The notes: a model not told the origin generated them from the sequence alone. Shown: positions 26,811 through 35,957, numbered from the stretch's first letter. The stretch: DNA of 64,000 bases from Streptomyces sp. NBC_00271 (GCF_036178845.1 NZ_CP108070.1:7192001-7256000), one strand, 5' to 3'. Translations and numbers: made by a program.

Positions 26811-28100
26811 TCAGTGTGCCAGGGCCGGTTCGCGGTGGGGCTGGGTGCGGGCCGCGTGGGAGCCGAGCAGGGTGATCGTGACGACGCCGAGGACCGCGAA
26901 CAGTCCGAGTGCCACCGTCCCGGCCCACCCGCCCGCGTGGAAGGCGACCGCGCCGAGCGTGCTGCCCGCGCTGGAGCCGATGTAGTACGCGGACTGGTAG
27001 AGGGCGGAGGCCTGGGCGCGGCCCTGCTTGGCGGTGTGGCTGACCGACGAGGACGCCACCGCGTGGCCCGCGAAGAAGCCCGCGGTGATCAGCACCAGGC
27101 CGAGCAGGACGAGGGGCAGGGAGTCGACCAGGGAGAGGAGCAGGCCGGCGGTCGTGGTGCCGCCCGCCAGGTACAGGGAGCCGCGTCGGCCCAGGCGGGC
27201 GACCAGCCTGCCCGCCGTGGACGCCGACACCGTACCGACCAGGTACACCAGGAAGATCGAGCCGATGATGCCCTGGGGGAGGGAGAACGGGGCCTCGGTC
27301 AGGCGGTAGCCGATCACCGTGTAGACCCCGCCGAAGACCATCATGAACAGCGCGCCGATCGCGTACAGCCGGCGCAGCAGCGGGTTCGCGAGGTGGTCAC
27401 GGACCGTACGGGCCAGCACCCGCGGCCGCAGCGAGCCGGGCGTGAAGTGCTTCGGCGCGGGCAGGAGCATACGGAAGGCGACCGCGCAGGCCACCGCGAT
27501 GATCCCGATCGCGGCGACGGCCACCCGCCAGCCCCACTCCTGCGCGACCCAGCCGGTGATGACCCGGCCGCTCATCCCGCCGACGCTGTTGCCCGCCACG
27601 AAGAGGCCGATCGCCGTGATCAGGGCCTTGGGGCGGACCTCCTCCGCCAGATAGGCCGTCGCGGAGGCCGGAAGGCCCGCCAGCGCCGCGCCCTGCACCG
27701 CCCGCAGCGCGACCAGCGCGCCGATCGACGGGGCGAAGGGGACCAGGAGCCCGACCGTCACCGCGACCGCCAGCGACGCCGTCATCAACGTACGCCGTCC
27801 GAACCGCTCCGACAGCGCGCTCATGGGGAGGACGAACAGTGCCAGCGCACCCGTCGCCGCGGACACCGTCCAGCTCGCCTCGCTCGCGCTGACCCCGAAG
27901 TCCGTGGAGACGAGCGGGAGGAGGGCCTGCGTGGAGTAGAGGAGCGCGAAGGTCGCCACACCCGCGAGGAAGAGCGCGAAGCTCATGCGGCGGTAGCCGG
28001 GCCCACCCGGGGTGAGACGGGAGTCGACGGCGGCGGTGGGGGACGTGACGGAGGAGGTGGCGCCCACGGTGGTGGACGCCCCGGTACTGGCGGAAGGCAT
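26811..28100 (-). CDS. MFS transporter
   Basis: A 429-aa permease with about twelve hydrophobic segments after a Ser/Thr-rich N-terminus. The loop 2-3 motif (MSALSERFGRRTLM) and the EVRPKALITAIG segment are typical of drug or metabolite exporters of the DHA1/CynX-like branches. It is divergently transcribed from a LysR-type regulator gene 62 bp away, the standard arrangement for a regulator controlling its exporter. The substrate is not predictable. Confidence 0.9.
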   Translation of the reverse strand: MPSASTGASTTVGATSSVTSPTAAVDSRLTPGGPGYRRMSFALFLAGVATFALLYSTQALLPLVSTDFGVSASEASWTVSAATGALALFVLPMSALSERFGRRTLMTASLAVAVTVGLLVPFAPSIGALVALRAVQGAALAGLPASATAYLAEEVRPKALITAIGLFVAGNSVGGMSGRVITGWVAQEWGWRVAVAAIGIIAVACAVAFRMLLPAPKHFTPGSLRPRVLARTVRDHLANPLLRRLYAIGALFMMVFGGVYTVIGYRLTEAPFSLPQGIIGSIFLVYLVGTVSASTAGRLVARLGRRGSLYLAGGTTTAGLLLSLVDSLPLVLLGLVLITAGFFAGHAVASSSVSHTAKQGRAQASALYQSAYYIGSSAGSTLGAVAFHAGGWAGTVALGLFAVLGVVTITLLGSHAARTQPHREPALAH

Positions 28101-28162
28101 ACTTCGAAACTAAAGAGCCGCCGTTCATCCGTCCAATGCATGGAATCGCCATAATCGTTCCC
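28101..28162. promoter_or_regulatory. divergent promoter region of the MFS/LysR pair
   Basis: This AT-richer 62-bp gap holds nested ATGCAT and CCATAATCGTT elements around 28136-28160. They could form the LysR-type operator, but the classic T-N11-A dyad is not unambiguous. Confidence 0.5.
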
Positions 28163-29125
28163 ATGGTGCATCAGCAAAGGTCAGGGCCTCACCTGTCACC
28201 GTCCAGTGACACAGAAGACAGCGCGGGCATGTCGAGGCTGCTCGCCCCACGCCTCGCGTACTTCGCCGGGGTCGCCCGCACGGAGCACGTCACACGCGCC
28301 GCGCAGGAGATGCGGGTCCCCCAGTCGACCCTTTCGCGCGCCATGGTCCGGCTCGAACAGGACCTGGGCGTCGAGCTGTTCGCACGCCGGGGCCGCACGG
28401 TCTCCCTCACCCCCGCGGGCCGTACGTTCCTCTCCTCCGTCGAGCGGGCCCTCGCCGAGATCGAGCGCGCCGCCGAGGAGGTGCGCGCGGACGCCGACCC
28501 GGCCACCGGCAAGGTCGCGTTCGGCTTCCTGCACACCATGGGCTCGGAGACCGTCCCCGGCCTGATCCGCGCCTTCCGCGCCGACCACCCCCGGGTCCGC
28601 TTCAGCCTCGTCCAGAACTACGGCGAGGCGATGCTGGAGGGGCTGCGCTCGGGCGAGCTGGACCTGTGCCTCACCTCGCCGGTGCCGGACGCGCCCGACC
28701 TGGTGGGCCGCCTCCTCGACGAGCAGAAGCTCCGGCTCGTCGTGCCGGCCGACCACCGCCTCGCCGCCCGCAAGCGCATCCGCCTCGCCGAGGCCGCCGA
28801 CGAGACCTTCGTGACCCTCGAACCCGGCTACGGCATGCGCCGCATCACCGACGACCTCTGCCAGGAGGCCGGCTTCAAGCCCCGCATCGCCTTCGAGGGC
28901 GAGGAGGCCGAGACCCTACGGGGCCTGGTGGCCGCCGGCCTCGGAGTCGCCCTCCTGCCCCCACCGGCCGTGCCCCGCCCAGGGGTGGTCGAACTGACGG
29001 TCACGGCCCCGAGAGCGGTCCGCGAGATCGGCGTGGCATGGCTGGACGGCCACCCGGACACGCCCCCGGTGGCAGCCTTCAAAAGGTTCCTACTGTCGCG
29101 AAGGGGACGGCTCCTTCCTGACTGA
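28163..29125 (+). CDS. LysR-family transcriptional regulator
   Basis: A 320-aa regulator. The winged helix-turn-helix is at about residues 25-85 (YFAGVARTEHVTRAAQEM, VPQSTLSRAMVRLEQDLGVELFARRGR). The effector domain follows with GFLHTMGSETVPGLI and VAAGLGVALLPPPAV. ATG 28163 is used; ATG 28136 in the same frame is possible, and neither has a strong ribosome site. It probably controls the divergent exporter gene in response to a small molecule. Confidence 0.9.
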   Translation: MVHQQRSGPHLSPSSDTEDSAGMSRLLAPRLAYFAGVARTEHVTRAAQEMRVPQSTLSRAMVRLEQDLGVELFARRGRTVSLTPAGRTFLSSVERALAEIERAAEEVRADADPATGKVAFGFLHTMGSETVPGLIRAFRADHPRVRFSLVQNYGEAMLEGLRSGELDLCLTSPVPDAPDLVGRLLDEQKLRLVVPADHRLAARKRIRLAEAADETFVTLEPGYGMRRITDDLCQEAGFKPRIAFEGEEAETLRGLVAAGLGVALLPPPAVPRPGVVELTVTAPRAVREIGVAWLDGHPDTPPVAAFKRFLLSRRGRLLPD

Positions 29126-29150
29126 CGGCACGAGCAGTGCCGCTGTCTTA

Positions 29151-29170
29151 GGGGCGCGGGGAACTGCGCG
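29151..29170 (+). repeat. Streptomyces dispersed intergenic repeat, copy 1
   Basis: Core GGGGCGCGGGGAACTGCGCG followed by a CAAGCCCCCA-type tail. The same core is found at 32888, 41946 and 60453 in this window, always between genes. Confidence 0.85.
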
Positions 29171-29204
29171 ACAAGCCCCCACCGTGCCGCAGACAAAACC
29201 CAAC

Positions 29205-29966
29205 CTAACGACGCAACGCCTTCCCGAAGCCGGAGGCAAGCGGCATCCGCAACCCCAACGGCGGCGGAGCAGCCAACGCATCCTCCAACGGCCGCGCCAA
29301 CCCGCGCCCGAACAACGCCCCCATCACGAAGTCCTCCGCCAGCGCATGCACTTCGGACCGGTACTGGTGCAACCCGTGCCCGTCGGAGTGGACCTCGAAC
29401 CGGCAGATGTCCCGGTTGGACTTCTTCGCCCGCGCCGCGAGCCGGAAGGACAACTCCGGGTCGGTGCGCTCGTCGTTGGTGCCGTGCACGATCAGCACGC
29501 GCCGCCCGGCGAGCTGCTTCACCGGTTCGGGTGGCGCCGCCACGTCGTCCTCGGGGAGCCAGGGGGCGAGCGCCAGAACGGAGTTGACGGCGGTGTGCCC
29601 GGCCGCGCGCAGCGCCGCCCGGCCTCCCATGCCCACACCGGCGAGGCACACCGGCACGTCTCCGTAGCGGCGTACGACCTCGTCGGCGGCCCAGGACGCG
29701 TCGTTCGCGAGATGCGCCTCGCTGCCGTTCCAGCCGCGGAAGCGGTAGTGCACGACATGGGCGGCCAGGCCTTCCGCGTGTCCCGCGCGCATGAGCCGGC
29801 GGCCGAGCGCGCGTACGGAGGCGGTCGCCAACATCGGGGACGGTCTGCGCGCGGAGACCTCGTCGCCGCCCGGGAGCAGCAGAACCACTCCGCTGACGGC
29901 CGTCGGCTCCGGGCCGATCGTCCTCCCCAGCCGGGCCCTGCGAACCGGCGTCGCTTGCTGTGCCAT
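29205..29966 (-). CDS. alpha/beta hydrolase
   Basis: A 253-aa predicted cytoplasmic hydrolase. The oxyanion/nucleophile elbow reads GVGMGG, with Met in the nucleophile position normally held by Ser. Late segments GTNDERTDPELS and HSDGHGLHQY provide Asp and His. Dienelactone-hydrolase-like and esterase relatives use a Ser-Asp-His triad, so activity with Met at the elbow is questionable. It is divergent from ada. The biological role is unknown. Confidence 0.75.
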   Translation of the reverse strand: MAQQATPVRRARLGRTIGPEPTAVSGVVLLLPGGDEVSARRPSPMLATASVRALGRRLMRAGHAEGLAAHVVHYRFRGWNGSEAHLANDASWAADEVVRRYGDVPVCLAGVGMGGRAALRAAGHTAVNSVLALAPWLPEDDVAAPPEPVKQLAGRRVLIVHGTNDERTDPELSFRLAARAKKSNRDICRFEVHSDGHGLHQYRSEVHALAEDFVMGALFGRGLARPLEDALAAPPPLGLRMPLASGFGKALRR

Positions 29967-30050
29967 GACAGAACAGTGTCAGAAGTGACCGTGTACGCCA
30001 CCCGTCCGCCTGGTCACCGTTACGTATCGACGGACGGCACGACAGGAGAT

Positions 30051-30062
30051 CTACGCGCGTAG
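30051..30062. promoter_or_regulatory. nucleoside-regulon operator in the ada promoter
   Basis: A perfect CTACGCGCGTAG palindrome. Four bases later is a -10-like TACAGT (30067-30072), and six bases after that the ATG of ada. The operator therefore sits in the -35/-10 spacer, where a bound repressor would block polymerase, and the transcript is probably leaderless. Confidence 0.8.
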
Positions 30063-30078
30063 GGGCTACAGTGCGAAA

Positions 30079-31233
30079 ATGACGAGCCAGATCCGGAACA
30101 CCCCGAGCTCGGAACAGATCCGCCGGGCGCCCAAGGTCCTGCTGCACGATCACCTCGACGGGGGCCTGCGCCCCGGGACGATCGTGGAACTCGCCCAGGA
30201 GACCGGCTATTCCGGGCTCCCCGAGACCGACCCCGACAAACTCGGCGTCTGGTTCCGCGAGGCCGCCGACTCCGGGTCCCTGGAGCGGTACCTGGAGACC
30301 TTCGCCCATACCTGCGCCGTCATGCAGACGCGCGAGGCGCTGGTCCGGGTCGCCGCCGAGTGCGCCGAGGATCTCGCCGAGGACGGGGTCGTCTACGCCG
30401 AGGTGCGCTACGCGCCCGAGCAGCACCTGGAGACCGGGCTCACCCTCGAAGAGGTCGTCGAGGCCGTCAACGAGGGCTTCCGGGAGGGCGAACGGCGTGC
30501 CCGGGAGAACGGTCACCGCATCCGGGTCGGCGCCCTGCTCACCGCCATGCGGCACGCGGCCCGTGCCCTGGAGATCGCCGAACTGGCCAACCGCTACCGC
30601 GACCTGGGTGTGGTGGGCTTCGACATCGCGGGCGCCGAGGCGGGCTTCCCGCCCACCCGTCACCTCGACGCCTTCGAGTACCTCAAGCGCGAGAACAACC
30701 ACTTCACCATCCACGCGGGCGAGGCCTTCGGGCTCCCCTCCATCTGGCAGGCGCTCCAGTGGTGCGGTGCGGACCGGCTCGGCCACGGTGTGCGGATCAT
30801 CGACGACATCCAGGTCGCGGCGGACGGCTCGGTGAAGCTCGGACGGCTGGCCTCGTACGTCCGTGACAAGCGCGTCCCGTTGGAACTGTGCCCCAGCTCC
30901 AACCTCCAGACCGGCGCCGCCGACTCCTACGCGGAGCACCCGATCGGTCTGCTGCGGCGCCTGCACTTCCGGGCGACCGTGAACACGGACAACCGGCTCA
31001 TGTCGGGGACGAGCATGTCGCGCGAATTCGAGCACCTGGTCGAGGCGTTCGGTTATTCGCTCGATGATATGCAGTGGTTCTCTGTCAATGCTATGAAGTC
31101 AGCATTCATTCCTTTCGATGAACGACTGGCCATGATCAATGACGTGATCAAGCCTGGATATGCAGAACTCAAGTCCGAATGGCTGTTCCAGCAGACCGCC
31201 TCCACCAGCGGTTCCGTGGGGGAACAGGGCTGA
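30079..31233 (+). CDS. ada: adenosine deaminase
   Basis: A 384-aa zinc enzyme that converts adenosine and deoxyadenosine to inosine and deoxyinosine. Motifs: the metal-binding [12 protein letters not shown] near the N-terminus, [34 protein letters not shown] and [14 protein letters not shown] 30079 is six bases after a -10-like hexamer, which suggests a leaderless mRNA; no ribosome site is present. The inosine product is the substrate of the purine nucleoside phosphorylase encoded near 61 kb. Codon use becomes noticeably AT-richer in the last 60 codons. Confidence 0.95.
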   Translation: MTSQIRNTPSSEQIRRAPKVLLHDHLDGGLRPGTIVELAQETGYSGLPETDPDKLGVWFREAADSGSLERYLETFAHTCAVMQTREALVRVAAECAEDLAEDGVVYAEVRYAPEQHLETGLTLEEVVEAVNEGFREGERRARENGHRIRVGALLTAMRHAARALEIAELANRYRDLGVVGFDIAGAEAGFPPTRHLDAFEYLKRENNHFTIHAGEAFGLPSIWQALQWCGADRLGHGVRIIDDIQVAADGSVKLGRLASYVRDKRVPLELCPSSNLQTGAADSYAEHPIGLLRRLHFRATVNTDNRLMSGTSMSREFEHLVEAFGYSLDDMQWFSVNAMKSAFIPFDERLAMINDVIKPGYAELKSEWLFQQTASTSGSVGEQG

Positions 31234-31245
31234 TCGGAGGAGCGA

Positions 31246-31289
31246 AAAGCAGCCGGGTCTTCACTTGTTCTCCATGACTCGGCTGCTTT
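31246..31289 (+). terminator. hairpin terminator after ada
   Basis: A 14-bp stem with one mismatch (31246-31259 with 31276-31289) flanked by A and T residues, 13 bp after the ada stop codon. Confidence 0.7.
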
Positions 31290-31374
31290 CTGATGTTTGC
31301 GGAGGGTGGCTCGGCGTGTTTACGTTTTTGGACCGCTCACATCCCCGTCACACGGATCCAAGGACGCATTCAAT

Positions 31375-31728
31375 ATGAAGCAGTCTGCTGCCAAGACCCT
31401 CGGCGTCGCCGCTCTCGGTGCCGCATTCGCCGCCGTCGGCGCGGGCGCCGCGAACGCCGCCCCGGCCGTGCCGGATGCCTCCCAGGCGCTGGACACCGTT
31501 ACCCAGACGCTGCCCGCGCAGAACGCCGCGGCGGCGCTCCCGGGTGCGGGAGAAGCGCTCACTCAGGGGCAGGGCGCGCTCGGCGCGGGGGTGGCCGCGG
31601 CCCAGCCCGCCGTCGCGAAGGTCCTTGCCGACGGGCCGGCGGCGCCGGTGGCCGGGCTGCTCGGGGGGCTGCCGCTGCAGGGCCTGCCGACGCACGGTCT
31701 GCCGGTGAACGGGCTGCCGCTCGGCTGA
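31375..31728 (+). CDS. small secreted protein of unknown function
   Basis: A 117-aa protein with a clear signal peptide (KQSAAKTLGVAAL, hydrophobic core, AxA site before APAVPD). The mature part of about 90 residues is rich in Ala, Gly, Leu and Pro, has no Cys, and ends in a repeated GLPxxGLP pattern. The ATG at 31375 has only a weak AAGGA upstream. A similar small Ala/Gly-rich exported protein is encoded at 37962. No activity can be predicted; such proteins may be surface or matrix components. Confidence 0.75.
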   Translation: MKQSAAKTLGVAALGAAFAAVGAGAANAAPAVPDASQALDTVTQTLPAQNAAAALPGAGEALTQGQGALGAGVAAAQPAVAKVLADGPAAPVAGLLGGLPLQGLPTHGLPVNGLPLG

Positions 31729-31763
31729 CGCCTTCCGCTTGTTTCGGTCTTTCGCCTGTACGA

Positions 31764-31807
31764 ACGCCGGTGGGGCGCACCCTGTTGGGGGTGCGCCCCA
31801 CCGGCGT
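31764..31807. terminator. 19-bp perfect hairpin between convergent genes
   Basis: Arms 31764-31782 and 31789-31807 with a six-base loop, between the secreted protein gene and the minus-strand PspC gene. A bidirectional terminator is likely. Confidence 0.88.
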
Positions 31808-31833
31808 GTCATGCCGTGGGTGGAGGCCGGGGG

Positions 31834-32034
31834 TCACCAGGCCGTGCGGGCCTTGTCCTCGGAGGGGAACAGGATCCACAGCGCTATGTAGAGCAGGAAC
31901 TGCGGGCCCGGGAGCAGGCAGGAGAGAACGAAGATCACGCGCATCGTGGTCGCGGAGGTGCCGAAGCGCCGCGCCAGCGCTGCGCACACTCCGCCGATCA
32001 TGCGGCCGTTGGTGGGGCGGGCAAGGGCGGTCAT
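31834..32034 (-). CDS. PspC-domain membrane protein
   Basis: A 66-aa protein made almost wholly of a PspC domain: RMIGGVCAALARRFG, then a hydrophobic helix (FVLSCLLPGPQFLLYIALWIL) followed by FPSED. PspC proteins are envelope-stress sensors in the phage-shock response; small stand-alone versions occur in many actinobacteria. ATG 32034 is preceded by AAGGAG. The next gene upstream on this strand is VanZ-like, 130 bp away. Confidence 0.88.
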   Translation of the reverse strand: MTALARPTNGRMIGGVCAALARRFGTSATTMRVIFVLSCLLPGPQFLLYIALWILFPSEDKARTAW

Positions 32035-32164
32035 GATGGCTCCTTCGTGAACCGTGGCGGGATGCCGGGGTGTTGGGACATCGACGTCTTCTTCGGCGTC
32101 TTCTTCGATGTCTCCGGCTTCGATGTCTTCAACGCTACGGTGACGAAGGGGGCGAAGCGTCGCT

Positions 32165-32683
32165 CTATGGGGCGATGCCGACCCTGGGAATCGTCGGGGT
32201 CCGACCCTGAGCCGTGTCCTCCCGGGGGAGGGCCGCGCGGCGCCGGGTCTCGGCCCGGCGGCGGAGCCTGACCCTGGCGGCCGGCACGATCGCGAGATGG
32301 GCCAGGGCGACGCCGACCGTGTTGAGCAGCAGGGAGTCGACGTCCACGACCTGGCCGGGAACGCCGGTCTGCAGCAGTTCGATGCCCAGCGAGATCAGGG
32401 CGCCCGCGGCGACCGTGCGGACGAGGGAGCCGAGCGGGGACGCCGTCAGCTTGCCGCCGGCCATGGGGAGCAGGACTCCGAGCGGGGCGAGCAGGCCGAG
32501 ACCCTCGCCCATCCGGCGGGCGGCTTCCGTCGGGCCCAGCGCGAGATCGGCTCTGATGCCGGCGAACGGGCGGAGGTTGGCGGGGCTCACCCAGGGGACG
32601 TCCAAGGGACGCAGGGTGATCCAGGCGACGAGCGCGAGATGTGCGACGAGGAGGAGAGCTCCTGCCGCACGGACGCGGGTCAC
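32165..32683 (-). CDS. VanZ-family membrane protein
   Basis: A roughly 172-aa protein with about four hydrophobic segments and VanZ features: ITLRPLDVPWV after the first segment, GLLAPLGVLLPM, and GIELLQTGVPGQVVDVDSLLLNTVGVALA. VanZ relatives are linked to low-level glycopeptide or lipophilic stress resistance, with the biochemistry unresolved. GTG 32683 is taken as start because the first membrane segment begins soon after; TTG 32725 is the alternative. The Arg-rich C-terminal tail is probably cytoplasmic. Confidence 0.8.
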   Translation of the reverse strand: MTRVRAAGALLLVAHLALVAWITLRPLDVPWVSPANLRPFAGIRADLALGPTEAARRMGEGLGLLAPLGVLLPMAGGKLTASPLGSLVRTVAAGALISLGIELLQTGVPGQVVDVDSLLLNTVGVALAHLAIVPAARVRLRRRAETRRRAALPREDTAQGRTPTIPRVGIAP

Positions 32684-32820
32684 GGCGCTGCCGCCGCCTT
32701 CGCCTTGACGTTGCACGCCTCCCAAGACGCGGGGGTCGGCAGGATCGGTTCCGGGTTGTCGGTGAGCTTGGGACTGAGGGGTGAGGGATGCGCCACACGT
32801 ACGGGGCGGAGCGGGAACGG

Positions 32821-32872
32821 TTCGGCGCCGCGCGTTGGGGTTCGGCGCCGCGCGTAGGGGTTCGGCCGCGGG
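32821..32872. repeat. 20-bp tandem repeat, two and a half units
   Basis: Units begin at 32821 and 32841 with TTCGGCGCCGCGCGT followed by TGGGG or AGGGG; a partial third starts at 32861. It lies in the 220-bp gap before the minus-strand VanZ gene, next to a dispersed repeat core at 32888. Confidence 0.8.
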
Positions 32873-32887
32873 CCGGTGGGGGCGGGC

Positions 32888-32907
32888 CGCGCAGTTCCCC
32901 GCGCCCC
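32888..32907 (-). repeat. Streptomyces dispersed intergenic repeat, copy 2
   Basis: The core in reverse orientation (CGCGCAGTTCCCCGCGCCCC), preceded by GGTGGGGGC and followed by a CGGGGCTTCGCCCCG hairpin. It lies downstream of the afsQ-linked lipoprotein gene. Confidence 0.85.
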
Positions 32908-32945
32908 TGAGCCCGGGGCTTCGCCCCGGATCCCCGCGCCCCTGA

Positions 32946-33593
32946 CTACGCGCCGGCGACCTTCGTGGACGGCGGGGACTTGGTGGTGGGGTTGGCGCGG
33001 ACGTCGGTGGGGCACTCGTAGCTGCGCAACGGGGTGGCGTCGGGCCCGCCGAGGATGACCGAACCGTCGTCCTGCGCGGCGGCGGAGTCGGAGAAGGTGC
33101 AGATGATCTGGGCGAGGGCGGCCGAAGTCAGGTCCTGGGGAGGGGTGCTGAGACGGAGCGCGGCCTCGGGGTCCTTGGGCCGAGGCCCGCTCACCGTCAT
33201 CCCGCCCCGCACATCGGTCGTGTAGCCGGCCTGCTGCTCGGGCGTGGAGGGCGTCTCGGCGAGCTCGTCGAGGAGCCCCTGCGCCACCAGAACCCGCCGC
33301 GCCCCCTCCGCCGTACCGTCGGGAATCCGCACGGACCGGTCGACCGTCACCAGTTGCCCGGAGCAGATCAGGAAGACCTGGACCGGGATGCCACGGGAGG
33401 ACTGGGTGGTGATGTCCTGGCCGGACAGCGCGCACGGGACCCGGGACGGCGCCGGGCCGAAGTCCGTCGGGACCTGGGTGGAGCGGATACCGCAGCCCGC
33501 GAGCAGGACGGTGAGGAGAGGGAGGGAGAGGAGGGAGAGAGAAGCGAGAGGCGTCCGTCGGCGCCCGTCTCGGCCTCGTACCAAGGTCGTCAT
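32946..33593 (-). CDS. lipoprotein encoded downstream of afsQ2
   Basis: A 215-aa lipoprotein: a basic N-terminus, a Leu-rich core and lipobox LLAGC near residue 33. The mature domain has four Cys (PCALSGQD, LICSG, IICTF, YECP), which may form two disulfides. A VDRSVRIPDGTAEGARRVL segment is reminiscent of GerMN-type domains. ATG 33593 overlaps the afsQ2 stop (ATGA), so it is the third gene of the operon. By analogy with CseA in the sigE-cseABC system it may modulate the sensor kinase; this is inference. Confidence 0.8.
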   Translation of the reverse strand: MTTLVRGRDGRRRTPLASLSLLSLPLLTVLLAGCGIRSTQVPTDFGPAPSRVPCALSGQDITTQSSRGIPVQVFLICSGQLVTVDRSVRIPDGTAEGARRVLVAQGLLDELAETPSTPEQQAGYTTDVRGGMTVSGPRPKDPEAALRLSTPPQDLTSAALAQIICTFSDSAAAQDDGSVILGGPDATPLRSYECPTDVRANPTTKSPPSTKVAGA

Positions 33594-35167
33594 CCGGCGC
33601 TGCCCTCCGTACCGTTCCCGTTCCGTCCGCGCTCGCGCTCGTCGTCGGCGAGCAGCTCCGAGGCGTCCTGGGGGAGGCGGAGCGTGAAGACGGCGCCCCC
33701 CTTGGGCGCGTTGGCCGCGGTGATCTCGCCGCCGTGGATGTGCGCGTTCTCCAGGGCGATGGAGAGACCCAGACCGCTCCCCTCGGAGCGCGGGCGGGAG
33801 GCGCTCGCCTTGTAGAAGCGGTCGAAGACGTGCGGGAGGACATCCTCGGGGATGCCGGGCCCGTGGTCCTGGACCTCGATGAGCAGGTCGTCGGCCTCTA
33901 CGCGGACCGAGACACGGACCGGACTGCCGCCGTGCTTCAGCGCGTTGCCGATGAGGTTCGCGAGGATCACGTCCAGGCGGCGCGGGTCGAGGCGCGCCAT
34001 GATGCCGCGCTCGGCGTCCAGGTCGACGGCGTCCAGCCAGGCACGCGCGTCTATGCACGCGGTGATCTGGTCGGCGATGTCCACGTCGTCGAGGACCAGC
34101 CGGGCGGTGCCCGCGTCGAAGCGGGTGACCTCCATGAGGTTCTCGACCAGGTCGTTGAGGCGGCGGGTCTCGCTGACGACCAGCCGGACGGCCGGTTCGA
34201 TCATCGGGTCGACACTGCCGGTCTCCGCGTCGAGTTCCTCTTCCAGGATCTCCGTCACGGCGGTGATCGCGGTGAGCGGCGTACGGAGTTCGTGGGACAT
34301 GTCCGCCACGAAGCGGCGGGACGCCTCCTCGCGGGCGCTCATGTCGTCCACGCGCTTCTCGAGGGACTCCGCGGTGTGGTTGAACGTACGGGAGAGATCC
34401 GCGAGTTCGTCCGTACCCGAGACGCGCAGCCGGGTGTCGAGCTTGCCCTCGCCCAGACGGCGGGCCGCGATGCCGAGGCGGTGCACCGGCTTGAGGACCG
34501 TCGTCGCGGCGGCCTGGGCGAGCAGCGCCGAGCCGATCAGGGCCAGGCCGGTCGCGATGCCCAGCGACCAGGCCAGCGAGTTGAGGTCCTTGGCCTCGGG
34601 CTCCAGGGACTTGAGCATGTAGCCGGTCGTCGTCCCGCCGATCACCTTCGCGCCGCCCACCAGGTACGGCTTGTCGTGGTCGGTGATGCGCTGCCAGTAC
34701 AGGTGATAGGCCGACTTGTTGTTCGAGGAGAGCGACTGCTCCTTGTTCACGGCCTTCTGGAGGGACTTGGGTACGTCGTCCAGCGTGAAGGTGTCCAGCG
34801 CGGAGTTGCCGATGACCGTCTTGCCGGTGCCGTCCTGGGCGACGAGGAGCACGCTGAAGCGCTGGCTGCTGTTGGCCATCTGGCCCGCCGTGCGCTGCAG
34901 TTCGTCCTGCGCCGGGTGCACCGGCAGCATGCTCGCGTGGTTGCGCATCTCCTGCTGGAAGTCGCGCAGCACCGCGTCCTGCGTACGCGTCAGCACGGCC
35001 TCGCGGTTGAGCCAGTACGCGATGCCCGACGCCGACACGGCGGCCGTGAGCGCGACGAGTCCGAACACCACGACCAGCCGCAGTCTCAGACTCGTGAAGC
35101 GCACCCCCGCCAGGATCGCCCGGCGCGCCGCGGCCCAGCCGCGGAGCTCGTCGTGCGGTGGGGTCAC
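33590..35167 (-). CDS. afsQ2: AfsQ2-type sensor histidine kinase
   Basis: A 525-aa membrane kinase. The first membrane segment is near residues 28-50 and the second near 185-210, enclosing an extracellular sensor of about 140 aa. HAMP, HisKA (FVADMSHELRTPLTAIT, phospho-accepting His) and HATPase regions follow (NLIGNALKHG, DHGPGIPEDVLPHVFDRFYKA, GSGLGLS). GTG 35167 overlaps the afsQ1 stop. Identification as AfsQ2 rests on the full locus: AfsQ1-like regulator, lipoprotein gene downstream and divergent SigQ-like gene. In S. coelicolor this system links nitrogen status to antibiotic production and development. Confidence 0.88.
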   Translation of the reverse strand: MTPPHDELRGWAAARRAILAGVRFTSLRLRLVVVFGLVALTAAVSASGIAYWLNREAVLTRTQDAVLRDFQQEMRNHASMLPVHPAQDELQRTAGQMANSSQRFSVLLVAQDGTGKTVIGNSALDTFTLDDVPKSLQKAVNKEQSLSSNNKSAYHLYWQRITDHDKPYLVGGAKVIGGTTTGYMLKSLEPEAKDLNSLAWSLGIATGLALIGSALLAQAAATTVLKPVHRLGIAARRLGEGKLDTRLRVSGTDELADLSRTFNHTAESLEKRVDDMSAREEASRRFVADMSHELRTPLTAITAVTEILEEELDAETGSVDPMIEPAVRLVVSETRRLNDLVENLMEVTRFDAGTARLVLDDVDIADQITACIDARAWLDAVDLDAERGIMARLDPRRLDVILANLIGNALKHGGSPVRVSVRVEADDLLIEVQDHGPGIPEDVLPHVFDRFYKASASRPRSEGSGLGLSIALENAHIHGGEITAANAPKGGAVFTLRLPQDASELLADDERERGRNGNGTEGSAG

Positions 35168-35850
35168 TGAGGAGTGTCCAGTCGGTAGCCGACTCCGCGA
35201 ACCGTACGGATCAGGGTGGGCGAGGACGGAACGTCCTCGATCTTCGCGCGCAGCCGCTGGACACACGCGTCCACCAGCCGCGAGTCGCCCAGGTAGTCGT
35301 GCTCCCACACCAGGCGCAGCAACTGCTGGCGGGACAGCGCCTGTCCGGGCCGGCGGCTCAGCTCCAGGAGCAGCCGCAGCTCGGTGGGCGTCAGCTGCAG
35401 ATCCTCGCCGTTCTTGGTGACCGTCATGGCCGCACGGTCGATGACGAGGGAACCGAACGTCGCCGCGTCGTTGGCCTCGCGCTCCCCGCGCCGCAGCACG
35501 GCCCTGATACGGGCGTCGAGCACCCGCCCCTGCACGGGCTTGACGACATAGTCGTCGGCACCGGACTCGAGTCCGACCACGACGTCGATGTCGTCGCTGC
35601 GCGCGGTCAGCAGAATGATCGGCAGCTGGTCCGTTCGCCGGATGCGCCGGCACACCTCGAACCCGTCGATGCCGGGCAGCATCACGTCCAGCACGATCAG
35701 ATCCGGCCGCTGCTCACGCAACAGCTTCAGACCGTCCTCGCCGGTGGCAGCGGTGGCCACCCGGTGTCCCTGGCGCGTCAAAGAGAGCTCCAGGGCCGTC
35801 CGGATGGCGTCGTCGTCCTCGATCAGCAACAGGGAAGGCACGAACGTCAT
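35164..35850 (-). CDS. afsQ1: AfsQ1-type response regulator
   Basis: A 228-aa OmpR/PhoB-family regulator. The receiver has the acidic pair IEDDDA, phospho-acceptor Asp in LDVMLPG, Thr in LLTARS and Lys in VVKPV. The winged-helix DNA-binding domain follows (LTPTELRLLLELSRRPGQ, VDACVQRLRAKIED, RTVRGVGYRLD). ATG 35850 was chosen because the receiver begins directly after it. The divergent spacer toward sigQ carries five half-sites matching the known AfsQ1 consensus (see 35958-36019). Confidence 0.92.
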   Translation of the reverse strand: MTFVPSLLLIEDDDAIRTALELSLTRQGHRVATAATGEDGLKLLREQRPDLIVLDVMLPGIDGFEVCRRIRRTDQLPIILLTARSDDIDVVVGLESGADDYVVKPVQGRVLDARIRAVLRRGEREANDAATFGSLVIDRAAMTVTKNGEDLQLTPTELRLLLELSRRPGQALSRQQLLRLVWEHDYLGDSRLVDACVQRLRAKIEDVPSSPTLIRTVRGVGYRLDTPQ

Positions 35851-35957
35851 TCTGGCCCATGGCGAGGGACTCTTTCGACAGTTGGAGCGCTCCCACTCAT
35901 CTCCCGCACAGAAGGAGGCGCCCGAAGGGCGTCCGCGTAGCCGTACCGCGCTCCTCT

